From Lachnospiraceae bacterium (GTDB lineage: Bacteria > Bacillota > Clostridia > Lachnospirales > Lachnospiraceae): a DNA stretch of 64,000 nucleotides. Shown here piece by piece: positions 18,020 to 26,838 of this stretch. The notes below the pieces were generated by a model, which was not told the DNA's origin, made no database searches, and saw nothing but the letters and a program-made list of their open reading frames with translations. The translations under genes were made by a program, and so were the position numbers. The stretch spans positions 36,616 to 100,615 of the forward strand of contig CAJTGB010000017.1 in the NCBI GenBank assembly GCA_910575835.1. The letters run 5' to 3'. Position 1 is the stretch's first letter, and each line of letters opens with the position of its first letter.

Positions 18020-19582
18020 GTGGCATTAACAAACGATGATTTAAATGCAATTGCTAATTTACTTCAGCCTATCAAAAACGATATACATATGATAAATGAT
18101 AATGTAACAACACTGCAGAAAGATACTAAAGAACTTAAAGATGATGTACAAGGGGTTAAAAATGATGTGATAATTCTTAAAGATGATGTGCATGGGCTTC
18201 AGGATGGCTTTCACGAGCTTAGGGACGATGTCATAACTCTTAAAGATGATGTGCATGGGCTTCAGGATGGCTTTCATGAGCTTCAGAATGATGTACTGGT
18301 TCTTAAGGATGATGTGCATGGGCTTCAGGATGGCTTTCATGAGCTTCAGAATGATGTACTGGTTCTTAAGGATGATGTGCATGGGCTTCAGAACGGCTTT
18401 CACGAGCTTAGGGATGATGTCATAACTCTTAAGGATGATGTGCATGGGCTTCAGGATGGCTTTCGTGAGCTTCAGAATGATGTACTGGTTCTTAAGGATG
18501 ATGTGCATGGGCTTCAGGATGGCTTTCATGAGTTTCAGAATGATGTACTGGTTCTTAAGGATGATGTGCATGGGCTCCAAGACGGCTTTCATGAGCTTAG
18601 GGATGATGTCATAACTCTTAAAGATGATGTGCATGGGCTTCAGGATGGCTTTCATGAACTTCAAAATAATGTGCTGGTTCTTAGGGATGATGTCGTAACT
18701 CTTAAAGATGATGTTCATGGGCTCCAAGACGGCTTTCATGAACTTCAAAATAATGTGCTGGTTCTTAGGGATGATGTCGTAACTCTTAAAGATAATGTGC
18801 ATGATCTCCAGGATGGCTTTCATGAACTTCAGAATGATGTAGTAATTCTTAAAGATGATGTGCATATTCTTCAGGATAGCTTTCATGCGCTTCAGTGCGA
18901 TGTGGTCATTCTTAAAGATGACATGCACGACGTTAAGAACGATGTGGTCATTCTTAAAGATGACATGCACGACGTTAAGAACGATGTGGTCATTCTTAAA
19001 GATGACATGCACGACGTTAAGAATGATGTGGTCATTCTTAAAGATGACGTATACGACGTTAAGAATGATGTGGCAATTCTTAAAGGTGACGTGCATATTC
19101 TTCAGGATAGCTTTCATGCGCTTCAGTGCGATGTGGTCATTCTTAAAGATGACATGCACGACGTTAAGAGTGATGTGGTCATTCTTAAAGATGACGTATA
19201 CGACGTTAAGAATGATGTGGCAATTCTTAAAGGTGACGTGCATATTCTTCAGGATGGTTTTCACGAGCTTCAAGATAATGTATTGGTTCTTAAGGATGGC
19301 TTTCATGAACTTCAAAATGATGTACTGGTTCTTAAGGATGATACACAATTTCTCAGGCATGAAGCTCAGAGTTCAGATAATCGGCTGTCACGCATTGAAC
19401 TTACATTAGAGAATGAAACAAACCGCGGCATTAAGATTATTGCCGAGGGACATCTTGATCTAAATCGTAAGCTTAACGATGCACTAAAAGTTGAAAACGA
19501 GAAGGAATTACTCCTTCTCAGAGTCACCCATCTTGAAACTGAGATGCAGTTAGTCAAAGCGCAGCTTAATCAATCTGCTTAA
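18020..19582 (+). CDS. 520-aa coiled-coil repeat protein
   Basis: Function unknown; no signal peptide or membrane segment, so probably cytosolic. GTG 18020 follows AGAGAGGTGATC. A short head (ALTNDDLNAIANLLQPIKND) leads into about 400 residues of tandem units, all of 14, 21 or 28 residues, such as LKDDVHGLQDGFHELQNDVLV. Leu/Val/Phe recur at heptad a and d positions, which predicts one very long uninterrupted coiled coil. The C-terminal ~85 residues (RIELTLENETNRGIKIIAEGH and the following LNRKLNDALKVENEKELLLL) are non-repetitive. Only two Cys occur, in the same repeat variant. It stands alone between an ABC exporter and a two-component system; the role may be scaffold or filament (inference). 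Confidence 0.8.
   Translation: MALTNDDLNAIANLLQPIKNDIHMINDNVTTLQKDTKELKDDVQGVKNDVIILKDDVHGLQDGFHELRDDVITLKDDVHGLQDGFHELQNDVLVLKDDVHGLQDGFHELQNDVLVLKDDVHGLQNGFHELRDDVITLKDDVHGLQDGFRELQNDVLVLKDDVHGLQDGFHEFQNDVLVLKDDVHGLQDGFHELRDDVITLKDDVHGLQDGFHELQNNVLVLRDDVVTLKDDVHGLQDGFHELQNNVLVLRDDVVTLKDNVHDLQDGFHELQNDVVILKDDVHILQDSFHALQCDVVILKDDMHDVKNDVVILKDDMHDVKNDVVILKDDMHDVKNDVVILKDDVYDVKNDVAILKGDVHILQDSFHALQCDVVILKDDMHDVKSDVVILKDDVYDVKNDVAILKGDVHILQDGFHELQDNVLVLKDGFHELQNDVLVLKDDTQFLRHEAQSSDNRLSRIELTLENETNRGIKIIAEGHLDLNRKLNDALKVENEKELLLLRVTHLETEMQLVKAQLNQSA
18176..19349 (+). repeat. tandem 42/63/84-bp repeats inside the coiled-coil gene
   Basis: DNA copies of the heptad-multiple units, many nearly identical (the stretch CTTAAGGATGATGTGCATGG recurs). 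The first part has mostly 63-bp units with two 84-bp ones near 18640-18800; the later part (about 18900-19240) is mainly 42-bp units. All units are multiples of 21 bp, so gain or loss of units keeps the frame and the heptad register. Confidence 0.9.
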
Positions 19583-19787
19583 TTTGGCTGAATATAATGC
19601 GGTCAGCACACTATTTTTTCGCGCAGCGGATGTACTGTTCATCAGCACGGATGGGATATCCACTGCCGTATCAGAAGAGCGCTAGCCCTCTAAACATCTG
19701 CTTCCTCCCCGTTCTCCTTCTCCTGCCCGAAAACAAAAATCCCGCACAAACTGCCATCCCCAACAGATATCCATACTGGAGCCGCCA

Positions 19788-21062
19788 ATGAAAATTTATA
19801 TTCAAAAAACTTTGTTATACAGTCTTATTACCGTCTTTGCCGCACAATTTGCCATAAACTTATTCATCGCTGATTTTAAGATATCGACCGGTATCATCTG
19901 TTTTTCTGTCCTGCTATTCATGACGGAAGATTTTCCGCTGCTTCCGGCAGCAGTGTGCTCCGCCGCCGGCACCTATCTTGTGCGGCTATCGCTCTATTGG
20001 TTCCAGCACGGACATATAGATAAGATGTATCTTGCCTATAGGCCTGAGATTCTCTTCTATCTCTGCTACGGACTGTTTCTCTTCATATATACCCGGCTAT
20101 GCCCCGATTTCCGCAGACATACACGGCAGTTCCTCCTTGTACTTATCTTCATTGACTACGGAGCGAATTTCTCGGAACTGCTTCTAAGGCTTGGAGACAG
20201 CGCATTTAACCTTCAGGCACAGACCGGTATTCTTCTGGTCGCCCTGCTCAGAGTCCTTATCATAGGATGCATCCTGGCGATCTTCAGACAGTACCGTCTA
20301 TTCCTTCTGAAACAAGAGCATGAGGAACGCTATAAACGTCTGCTTCTTCTTATTTCCAAGCTTAACGGAGAAGTTGTCTGGATGCAGAAGAATACGATTC
20401 TGATCGAAGAAACCATGAGCACTGCTTACCAGTTATACCGGACTCTCAAAGAACTCCTGCCGGACGATCCCCTTCATACCCAGGCACTCTCTGTAGCAAA
20501 GGATATTCACGAGATCAAGAAGGAATACTTTTTGATCATGCGCGGGATTTCCGAGACACTTGACCAGGAACTTCAATCCGACGGAATGTATCTGAATGAT
20601 ATTTTCCATCTGCTAGAAGATTCCCTTAGGCTTGCCGGATCAGAACATGGAAAAATTCTTGATTTTACATACTCATGCACGGAAAACCTATACACCAAGC
20701 AGCATTATGCTCTCCTGTCGGTCTTCCGTAATCTGTCTGTAAATGCCTTAGAAGCCCAAACCGGACTCAGAGTTGCAATCAATATCACACTGACAAAGGA
20801 TTCCTCCAACGAGACCGGCATTTTCTATCTGTTTACGGTTACCGACAACGGACCGGGTATTCCCAAAGAATATATATCAGAAGTTTTCAAGGCCGGTTTC
20901 TCAACTAAGATCAATCATGTTACCGGAGAGATCAACCGGGGACTTGGACTTAATCTGGTAAAGGATCTGGTTGAGGAGCAGCTCAAAGGCCGTATTGAAC
21001 TGATCTCGATTCCCGGACAGACGTCATTTATGATATGGATACCAGAAGAATATTTTTCCTGA
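19788..21062 (+). CDS. membrane sensor histidine kinase, GlnK-like
   Basis: 424-aa kinase. About six N-terminal hydrophobic segments (residues 8-165), then a helical dimerisation region with the likely phospho-His241 in DIHEIKKEYFLIMRG, N-box FRNLSVNALEA, G1 TDNGPGIP and G2 NRGLGLNLVKDL. The D-H-E-I-K-K pattern and the paired YcbB-type regulator match the B. subtilis GlnK/GlnL (YcbA/YcbB) group, which senses glutamine there. Here the neighbour is an EIIC-like protein instead of glutaminase and glutamine permease, so the ligand may differ. A weak GGAG precedes the start; the 205-bp gap before it shows no other gene. Confidence 0.85.
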   Translation: MKIYIQKTLLYSLITVFAAQFAINLFIADFKISTGIICFSVLLFMTEDFPLLPAAVCSAAGTYLVRLSLYWFQHGHIDKMYLAYRPEILFYLCYGLFLFIYTRLCPDFRRHTRQFLLVLIFIDYGANFSELLLRLGDSAFNLQAQTGILLVALLRVLIIGCILAIFRQYRLFLLKQEHEERYKRLLLLISKLNGEVVWMQKNTILIEETMSTAYQLYRTLKELLPDDPLHTQALSVAKDIHEIKKEYFLIMRGISETLDQELQSDGMYLNDIFHLLEDSLRLAGSEHGKILDFTYSCTENLYTKQHYALLSVFRNLSVNALEAQTGLRVAINITLTKDSSNETGIFYLFTVTDNGPGIPKEYISEVFKAGFSTKINHVTGEINRGLGLNLVKDLVEEQLKGRIELISIPGQTSFMIWIPEEYFS

Positions 21063-21126
21063 AAATATTCTGCACTCCGATTTCTGGCCGGATGTAGCAC
21101 TAAAACACACAAAAAAGAGGATACAT

Positions 21127-21981
21127 ATGAATTTTTATCTCATTGACGACGACAAAAATGTACGAAATATTTTAAAGATCATTATTACAGAGCAACAGCT
21201 TGGAAGCGTGTGCGGAGGAGCCGGAAATGCACAGGATGCCCTCGAAGATATCTCCGCCCTCACTCCGGATATCATCATTGTCGACCTCCTTATGCCGGAT
21301 ACGGATGGGATCACTCTTGTCGGACAGATGCGTCCGCTTCTTCCCGATGCCGCGTTTATCATGCTCTCCCAGGTCACTTCCAAGGATATGGTAGCCTCCG
21401 CATATGAAGCCGGAGTTGAATTCTTTATCCAGAAGCCCATTAACAGCATAGAGGTTGAATCTGTCATACGCAAAATCCAGGAAAATCTCTCCATGCGCCG
21501 TACTATGAATCGCATACAGAATATTTTCCTTGAAGATACCGTGCCAAAACAGCCTGCTAAAGCGTCACCCGCCGCTGCGCCTGCCAGCTCCTCATCCTCT
21601 GTCCTCGCCAATATCCTGCAGCGGCTTGGGATTATCGGAGTTCTCGGAAGCAAAGACATCATCACCGTGGCAGAATATATGACCGCCAATCATGTACATT
21701 TAGATGACACAACTCTGCATGAACTTTGCAGCCGCTTCTGTGATTCTCCCAAATCAATGGAACAGAGAATCCGCCGCGCTGCCGCCGCCGGTCTTGTGAA
21801 TCTGGCACATTTGGGCATAGAGGATTATTCTAATGAAATATTCACCGAATACTCCAACACTCTGTATAACTTTGAACAAGTCCGTAAGGAAATGGATTTT
21901 ATCCGCGGCAGGAGCGATAAACACGGCAACGTCAAGATCAAAAACTTTCTGAATGCTTTGACGGCCTACAGCCAGAGATGA
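21127..21981 (+). CDS. response regulator with YcbB domain, GlnL-like
   Basis: 284-aa regulator. Receiver domain with DDD (7-9), phospho-acceptor Asp53 (IIIVDLLMPDTDG) and Lys in FIQKPIN. After a linker (about 135-165) comes a YcbB domain (PF08664) with MEQRIRRAAAAGLVNLAHLG and KEMDFIRGRSDKHGNVKIK. This is the GlnL-type DNA-binding output, rare compared with OmpR or NarL outputs. Follows the kinase by 64 bp and probably controls the membrane protein gene at 22230. Confidence 0.88.
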   Translation: MNFYLIDDDKNVRNILKIIITEQQLGSVCGGAGNAQDALEDISALTPDIIIVDLLMPDTDGITLVGQMRPLLPDAAFIMLSQVTSKDMVASAYEAGVEFFIQKPINSIEVESVIRKIQENLSMRRTMNRIQNIFLEDTVPKQPAKASPAAAPASSSSSVLANILQRLGIIGVLGSKDIITVAEYMTANHVHLDDTTLHELCSRFCDSPKSMEQRIRRAAAAGLVNLAHLGIEDYSNEIFTEYSNTLYNFEQVRKEMDFIRGRSDKHGNVKIKNFLNALTAYSQR

Positions 21982-22053
21982 CGCAACGCTGTATCGGCGC
22001 TCCTCCCGATTCCAATATCCCTGCAAGTATGGGGCTCAAGTCTCGGCATATTT

Positions 22054-22118
22054 AACAGTATCATTTGCTTTATTTTGTGACATTTCACAAAATTCATCTG
22101 ATACTGTTATTTTTTTTA
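22054..22118 (+). terminator. two nested stems and a T-run after the GlnL-like gene
   Basis: Outer stem AACAGTATCA (22054-22063) with TGATACTGTT (22099-22108); inner perfect 9-bp stem ATTTTGTGA (22072-22080) with TCACAAAAT (22085-22093); then ATTTTTTTT. A strong intrinsic terminator, or a conditional one in the leader of the EIIC-like gene if transcription comes from the two-component genes. Confidence 0.8.
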
Positions 22119-22122
22119 TCAA

Positions 22123-22165
22123 TTTTGATACAGTCTGAAACTTTTTGAAACCAGAGATTTATATT
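22123..22165 (+). promoter_or_regulatory. candidate regulator sites ahead of the EIIC-like gene
   Basis: TTTTGA(T/A)AC occurs at 22123 and again at 22143, 20 bp apart (two helical turns), followed by a TATATT at 22160-22165 that could be a -10. The repeat is a plausible GlnL-like binding site (inference). Confidence 0.35.
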
Positions 22166-22229
22166 CATTCTATCAATAACAGAGATCATTTAATGAAAAA
22201 ACAAATAATTAAAAAAGAGAGGTATGTCT

Positions 22230-23267
22230 ATGTTAACTATTTTATCTGGAGTCGGATTACTGCTGATCACACTTGCCGGTTTTTCACTGTTCAGCCTGAA
22301 GATGCCAAAAGGCCAGCTCGCTATGTCCGGTATGGCAAATGCCGCAATCGCCACCTTCCTTGTCGAAGCAGTCCACAAATACATCACCGGGGATCTGATG
22401 GGCATCGACTTTTTCCGTACTGTAGGCGAGACTTCAGGAGGTCTCGGCGGTGTCGCTGCCGCCATGATGGTTCCGATCTGCATGGGTGCTAACCCGGTAT
22501 TCGCCGTCGTTGCCGGCGTCGCCGTCGGAGGCTACGGAATCCTGCCCGGTTTTATCGCAGGTTACATAATCGGTCTGATCTCACCGATCATCGAAAAGAA
22601 ACTGCCGGAGGGACTGAATATCATCCTCGGCGCGCTGATCATCGCTCCTCTGTCACACCTGATCGTTCTTGCTGTCAATCCGGCCGTGAATATCATCCTG
22701 AGCCGCATCGGAGACACCATCTCCGCCGCTACTGAACAGTCCCCTATCGTCATGGGCTTCCTTCTCGGCGGTATCATCAAGATGATCTGTACCTCTCCGT
22801 TAAGTTCTATGGCGTTGACCGCTATGCTCGGGCTAGAAGGACTTGCCATGGGAATTGCCGCGATCGCCTGCGTGGGCGGTTCATTTACCAACGGACTTAT
22901 ATTTGCCAAATTAAAATTCGGAGACAGAAGCAATGTTATTGCAGTTATGCTGGAACCGCTGACACAGGCAGACATCATTACCGCCACCCCGATTCCTATA
23001 TACTGTTCTAACTTCTTCGGCGGAGGGCTTGCCGGAATCTCTGCTGCAGCGTTCCATATCGTTAATAACGCGCCCGGAACTGCATCTCCGATCCCCGGGC
23101 TTATGGCTCCGTTTGCATTCAATCCGCCGCTTAAGGTGGTACTCGCACTTACTTTTGCCGTACTTGGCGGTTCCATAGCCGGACTCGTGGGAGGCACCGT
23201 ATTCAAAAACAGAGTGAAAATGCCTGCATTATCCTCCGAGACGATTCTGCCAGTTAACATGTCCTAA
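22230..23267 (+). CDS. EIIC-like membrane protein (PTS_EIIC_2 family)
   Basis: About 345-aa, very hydrophobic protein with about ten membrane segments, rich in Gly and Ala, resembling the PF13303 'EIIC_2' family. Recognisable stretches are GETSGGLGGVAAAMMVPICMG, LGGIIKMICTSPLSSMALTA and NNAPGTASPIPGLMAPF. No EIIA, EIIB, HPr or sugar-enzyme gene is nearby, so it may be a non-PTS transporter. ATG 22230 is preferred: AAGAGAGG is too close to ATG 22224. Expression is probably set by the GlnK/GlnL-like pair upstream. Confidence 0.75.
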   Translation: MLTILSGVGLLLITLAGFSLFSLKMPKGQLAMSGMANAAIATFLVEAVHKYITGDLMGIDFFRTVGETSGGLGGVAAAMMVPICMGANPVFAVVAGVAVGGYGILPGFIAGYIIGLISPIIEKKLPEGLNIILGALIIAPLSHLIVLAVNPAVNIILSRIGDTISAATEQSPIVMGFLLGGIIKMICTSPLSSMALTAMLGLEGLAMGIAAIACVGGSFTNGLIFAKLKFGDRSNVIAVMLEPLTQADIITATPIPIYCSNFFGGGLAGISAAAFHIVNNAPGTASPIPGLMAPFAFNPPLKVVLALTFAVLGGSIAGLVGGTVFKNRVKMPALSSETILPVNMS

Positions 23268-23275
23268 TATGATAC

Positions 23276-23306
23276 GAGCTTGTGCAGACAATGTTTGCAC
23301 AAGCTC
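23276..23306. terminator. hairpin between convergent genes
   Basis: Perfect 11-bp stem GAGCTTGTGCA (23276-23286) with TGCACAAGCTC (23296-23306), 9-nt loop. It lies between the EIIC-like gene and the convergent MFS gene and could serve both; neither side has a strong T-run. Confidence 0.55.
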
Positions 23307-23308
23307 AC

Positions 23309-24562
23309 TTAATCACTGTTGCGCGATCTAAAACAAATATTTATCAATACACTGCAGAAAATCAAAGCCGCACCATACAATATTTGTGACAATAACGGAT
23401 AGAACATCGCCAAAATGACTCCGCCCATCAGATTCCCCAATGGAATGATCACCGAAACCATGCTCTCTGTAAATGTAGAAACTCTCCCCAAAAGAGACGG
23501 CTCAATTTCTTTCTGAATAATGGAAATAAACATAATATTCATCATGTTAATTCCGCAATTACTAACAAAGATCAACAAATATGAGAGCCAAAAACAGTAT
23601 TTTATTGTCACTGCCATAGACAGCCATGCTGTTCCCGATATCAGTAAAAATATCTTTGCATACTTTTCAGGCGCATAAATGCTTCCCGGAAACCTGCGTA
23701 TCAAAAAGGAGCCAAGAATGCCTCCCAATGACGCGCTCATTAATAAACTTCCATAACCAAAGGCCAGCTCGCTGATATACGTTTCAGCGATCCTCGGCAA
23801 TCCCACCATCGCTATCCCATAAAACATATTGAGAATAGTTAACGGGAGAAATAATCTGATTATTTCCGAATGTTCCTTTACTTCCCAAATCCCTCGTTTT
23901 AATTCTTTTCTATATTTTGCAATCGTATAACTTTCGTTCTTATCTTCAGCAGCGAAAGCCCCCGAATAGTTATCTCTGCCTGGACCTTCAAAATAGCCGG
24001 CAGCTATTTGGTGAAATTTTACTGCCAGCAAAAAAAAGAAAATTATAAACAGCATAATCACATCTTCCCGCAAGAAACTGATGACAATAGCCGAAACTGC
24101 ATTAAATGCAACATCCAGCACTTTCTCGCTTGTGTGAAATAAACTATTTACAGGAATTAACTCATCATCACTGACTAACAAGGGAATCAATTTCTCTCCC
24201 GACGGATAGATAACTGCCGATGCCGCATACGTCAGCGACAGCACCGTCAATAATACGATCCCTTGCTGCTTAATGTCTAATTTCACGAAGAAACTAAGGA
24301 TCAGCAGGCATATGATACATATCATCTGAAAGAAACTCATCAGGAACAAGTTTTGCCTCGGCACCGTCGTATCAATAATCGGCCCTGCAAATACTGCCAT
24401 AGCGTCTATGATCGATAAAGACGCAAATGCAACGGATAACAACACTGGTGAGGAAAACTCCTTACTTAAAAACCAGATCACCAACATATATAAGATACTG
24501 TCTCCAATATTTGTAAATATACGTCCGCACAACAGATACCTTACTGTTCTTTGACTGCTCAT
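23309..24562 (-). CDS. MFS transporter
   Basis: About 417-aa, 12-segment major facilitator similar in layout to macrolide-efflux-type MFS proteins (N-terminus YLLCGRIFTNIGDSILYMLVIWFLS, a loop with YPSGEKLIPLLVSDDEL, and QKEIEPSLLGRVSTF in the second half). ATG 24562 (MSSQRTVRYLL) is chosen because GGGAG lies about 8 bases upstream and homology-like sequence starts there; the frame is open to 24628. Divergent from the WYL regulator. Substrate unknown. Confidence 0.85.
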   Translation of the reverse strand: MSSQRTVRYLLCGRIFTNIGDSILYMLVIWFLSKEFSSPVLLSVAFASLSIIDAMAVFAGPIIDTTVPRQNLFLMSFFQMICIICLLILSFFVKLDIKQQGIVLLTVLSLTYAASAVIYPSGEKLIPLLVSDDELIPVNSLFHTSEKVLDVAFNAVSAIVISFLREDVIMLFIIFFFLLAVKFHQIAAGYFEGPGRDNYSGAFAAEDKNESYTIAKYRKELKRGIWEVKEHSEIIRLFLPLTILNMFYGIAMVGLPRIAETYISELAFGYGSLLMSASLGGILGSFLIRRFPGSIYAPEKYAKIFLLISGTAWLSMAVTIKYCFWLSYLLIFVSNCGINMMNIMFISIIQKEIEPSLLGRVSTFTESMVSVIIPLGNLMGGVILAMFYPLLSQILYGAALIFCSVLINICFRSRNSD

Positions 24563-24700
24563 TTCCTCTGCTCCCTTCATTGCCAGTGCTCCATACAGCC
24601 GTCCTCTCTCCTCAATTAGAGCAAGCATTTCTTATAAAATTTTTTCACTTAAAATTTCTAATTAAGTATACACGAAAAAAACCGTAAACTCAACAAATTA

Positions 24701-24709
24701 TGGTATACT
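24701..24709 (+). promoter_or_regulatory. extended -10 ahead of the WYL regulator gene
   Basis: TGGTATACT at 24701-24709, 38 bp before ATG 24747. No convincing -35. Confidence 0.45.
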
Positions 24710-24746
24710 GTCAAAAAGACTATTTTATCAAAAGGTGTGATACCGC

Positions 24747-25655
24747 ATGAAACTCAACCGAATGATCGGAATCCTGTCGATCCTGCTGCAAAAGGAGAAG
24801 GTGACCGCCCCTTACCTCGCGGAGAAGTTCGAAGTCTCCCGCCGCACCATCAACCGGGATATCGAAGCCCTGTGCATGGCCGGTATTCCGCTGGTAACAG
24901 AACCGGGAGTAAACGGCGGCGTCTCTATCATGGAAGGATATAAGATCGACCGCACGCTGCTCAGCACCTTGGATATGCAGGCCATCTTAGCGGGGCTTCG
25001 AAGCCTGGACAGCGTAAGCGGTTCGAACCAGTACGCCCAATTGATGGAGAAGCTGTCCGCCGGATCTTCCAACCTGCTTACCGGAGATACCCATATCCTG
25101 ATCGATCTCTCCTCCTGGTACAAGGACTCCCTCTCTCCGAAGATAGAATTGCTGCATAGCGCCATTTTAACCGGACGTAAGGTCTCTTTTCTCTACTTTG
25201 CGCCCAACAGAGAATCTTCCCGGACCATAGAGCCGTATGACCTGATCTTCCAGTGGGCAAACTGGTACATATGGGGCTTTTGCGAAGCCAGAAAGGACTA
25301 CCGCCTGTTCAAGCTTGGCCGGATGACAGATCTTAAGATGGGGGAACCCTTTGAGAAGCGCTTAAGTCCGCTGCCCGATCTCGCCCAGGGGAACATATTT
25401 CCCTATACCTGCCAGGTCAAAGCTAAGATACAGCCGGAATATAAATGGCGGCTGATAGAGGAATTCGGACCGGAGAGCTTCACCGCTGAGCCGGACGGCA
25501 CCCTGCTCTTTACCTCTGGATTCACGGACAATACGAGCATTATCGGCTGGATCGCTTCCTTCGGCGGCGGCGCGGAGCTCTTAGAGCCTGCCGGGTTAAG
25601 ACAGGACATCCTGGCATTCGCCGAAGAAATCCGCAAAAAACATTTGGAAACATGA
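24747..25655 (+). CDS. WYL-domain transcriptional regulator (YafY-like)
   Basis: 302-aa regulator: N-terminal winged HTH (LNRMIGILSILLQKEKVTAPYLAEKFEVSRRTINRDIEALC) and a WYL ligand-binding domain (ILTGRKVSFLYFAPNRESSRTIEPYDLIFQWANWYIWGFCEARKDYRLFKLGRM), followed by a C-terminal WCX segment. Such proteins act as repressors or activators of the neighbouring operon. Here the two GyrI-like genes follow 77 and 550 bp downstream on the same strand and the MFS gene is divergent; both are candidate targets. Confidence 0.92.
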   Translation: MKLNRMIGILSILLQKEKVTAPYLAEKFEVSRRTINRDIEALCMAGIPLVTEPGVNGGVSIMEGYKIDRTLLSTLDMQAILAGLRSLDSVSGSNQYAQLMEKLSAGSSNLLTGDTHILIDLSSWYKDSLSPKIELLHSAILTGRKVSFLYFAPNRESSRTIEPYDLIFQWANWYIWGFCEARKDYRLFKLGRMTDLKMGEPFEKRLSPLPDLAQGNIFPYTCQVKAKIQPEYKWRLIEEFGPESFTAEPDGTLLFTSGFTDNTSIIGWIASFGGGAELLEPAGLRQDILAFAEEIRKKHLET

Positions 25656-25732
25656 CACACAGTTGTCCTGTTTCCTCTGATACAATATGACCATCAAGTC
25701 AAACGACAGATATGAAAGGATGGTCTATAATT

Positions 25733-26194
25733 ATGAAGTATGAAATCGTAACCTTGAATGAAAAAATCGTTGTCGGTATATCCGCACGCACGAACAATCT
25801 CTCACCCGACATGAGCGCCACGATCGGCGGACTCTGGAAACGTTTTTATAACGAAGGCGTCTACGCCTCTATTCCTGAGAAGTCCAACAATAAAGCACTG
25901 GGAATCTATATGGATTTTGAAGGAGATGAAAAATCAGATTATACGGCGATGGTCGCCTGCGAGACGTTAACAGAACCAAAAGAGACTGAATCCGCCGAAT
26001 ACACCGTCCGCCGGATCCCGGCAGGCCGGTATGCCAAGTTCGTAGTACAAGGGGATATGGTTGCAGCGGTTGCCGCAGCGTGGCAGGAGATCTGGCAGAT
26101 GGACCTGCCGAGAACCTACCTGTATGATTTTGAAGAATATCAGGATGACAAGATGGAAGATGCAAAGATCCACATCTATGTCGGTTTACAGTAA
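25733..26194 (+). CDS. GyrI-like effector-binding domain protein
   Basis: About 153-aa protein made of a single AraC-effector-binding/GyrI-like (SOUL-type) domain, the small-molecule pocket otherwise found at the end of BmrR and Rob. Seen in VTLNEKIVVGISARTNN, the YTVRRIPAGRYAKFVVQG strand and LPRTYLYDFEEYQ followed by KIHIYVGLQ at the end. No DNA-binding part. ATG 25733 is chosen since AAAGGATGG lies upstream; the ATG at 25712 has none. A weak GACA-N6-TGTC palindrome near 25654-25667 precedes it. Possibly binds or modifies a drug-like ligand. Confidence 0.85.
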   Translation: MKYEIVTLNEKIVVGISARTNNLSPDMSATIGGLWKRFYNEGVYASIPEKSNNKALGIYMDFEGDEKSDYTAMVACETLTEPKETESAEYTVRRIPAGRYAKFVVQGDMVAAVAAAWQEIWQMDLPRTYLYDFEEYQDDKMEDAKIHIYVGLQ

Positions 26195-26205
26195 GGAGAA
26201 TCCAT

Positions 26206-26838
26206 ATGGCATTTGATTACAAAAAAGAATACAAAGAATTCTACCTGCCAAAGAACAAGCCGGGGATCGTAACGATTCCGCCCATGAACTTCATCGCAGT
26301 GCGCGGAACAGGCGATCCTAACGTAGAAGACGGAGCATACAAGCAGTCCATCGGCCTGCTCTACAAAATCGCATTCACCATAAAGATGAGCAAACGGGGC
26401 AGCCGTCAGATCGAGGGGTATTTCGATTACGTGGTGCCTCCGCTTGAAGGCCTCTGGTGGCAGCCGGACACGAAAGGCATTGACTATTCCAGGAAGGAAG
26501 ACTTCGAATGGATCTCCATGATACGCCTGCCGGAGTTTGTCACAGAGAAGGACTTCGAATGGGCAGTCGGCGAGGCGTCCGCCAAGAAACAGACCGATTC
26601 TTCCCAAGCAGAATTCCTTACTTATGATGAAGGATTATGCGTACAGTGTATGCACATCGGCCCTTACGACGACGAACCGGCAACCGTAGACGCTATGGAC
26701 GCCTTCGCGAAGGCCCAGGGGTATGTACCGGATATGGGCGGCTTCCGCCGCCACCACGAGATATATCTGAGCGATGCACGCAGATGCAGGCCGCAGAACC
26801 TCAAAACCGTGATCCGGCACCCTATCAAGCCTGCTTAA
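26206..26838 (+). CDS. GyrI-like small-molecule-binding protein
   Basis: 210-aa protein of the GyrI-like family with the longer N-terminus (DYKKEYKEFYLPKNKPGIVTIPPMNFIAVRGTGDPN). The pocket-type strands CVQCMHIGPYDDEPATVDAM and GFRRHHEIYLSDARRC are typical. Some family members hydrolyse cyclopropanoid and related toxins, others bind cationic drugs. It follows the first GyrI-like gene by 11 bp in one operon with the WYL regulator. Its 3' end overlaps the convergent LysR gene by 14 bp. Confidence 0.85.
   Translation: MAFDYKKEYKEFYLPKNKPGIVTIPPMNFIAVRGTGDPNVEDGAYKQSIGLLYKIAFTIKMSKRGSRQIEGYFDYVVPPLEGLWWQPDTKGIDYSRKEDFEWISMIRLPEFVTEKDFEWAVGEASAKKQTDSSQAEFLTYDEGLCVQCMHIGPYDDEPATVDAMDAFAKAQGYVPDMGGFRRHHEIYLSDARRCRPQNLKTVIRHPIKPA

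Noticed and set aside
18059..19360. 433-codon open frame on the minus strand, antisense to the coiled-coil gene
   Set aside because: The repeat units are multiples of 21 bp, so any frame lacking a stop in one unit stays open through all of them. The product is only a low-complexity Ile/Lys/His mirror and has no ribosome site.
18855..19409. 184-codon frame in a second plus-strand phase of the coiled-coil gene
   Set aside because: Same periodic-repeat artefact; no start signal.
19597..19791. 64-codon frame in the gap before the GlnK-like kinase gene
   Set aside because: Weak start, no family, ends in the kinase start; gap is short and no conservation can be judged.
22054..22118. Metabolite riboswitch in the leader of the EIIC-like gene
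   Set aside because: The structure is two nested perfect stems plus a T-run, without the conserved unpaired core of any riboswitch class I can name; a terminator is sufficient.
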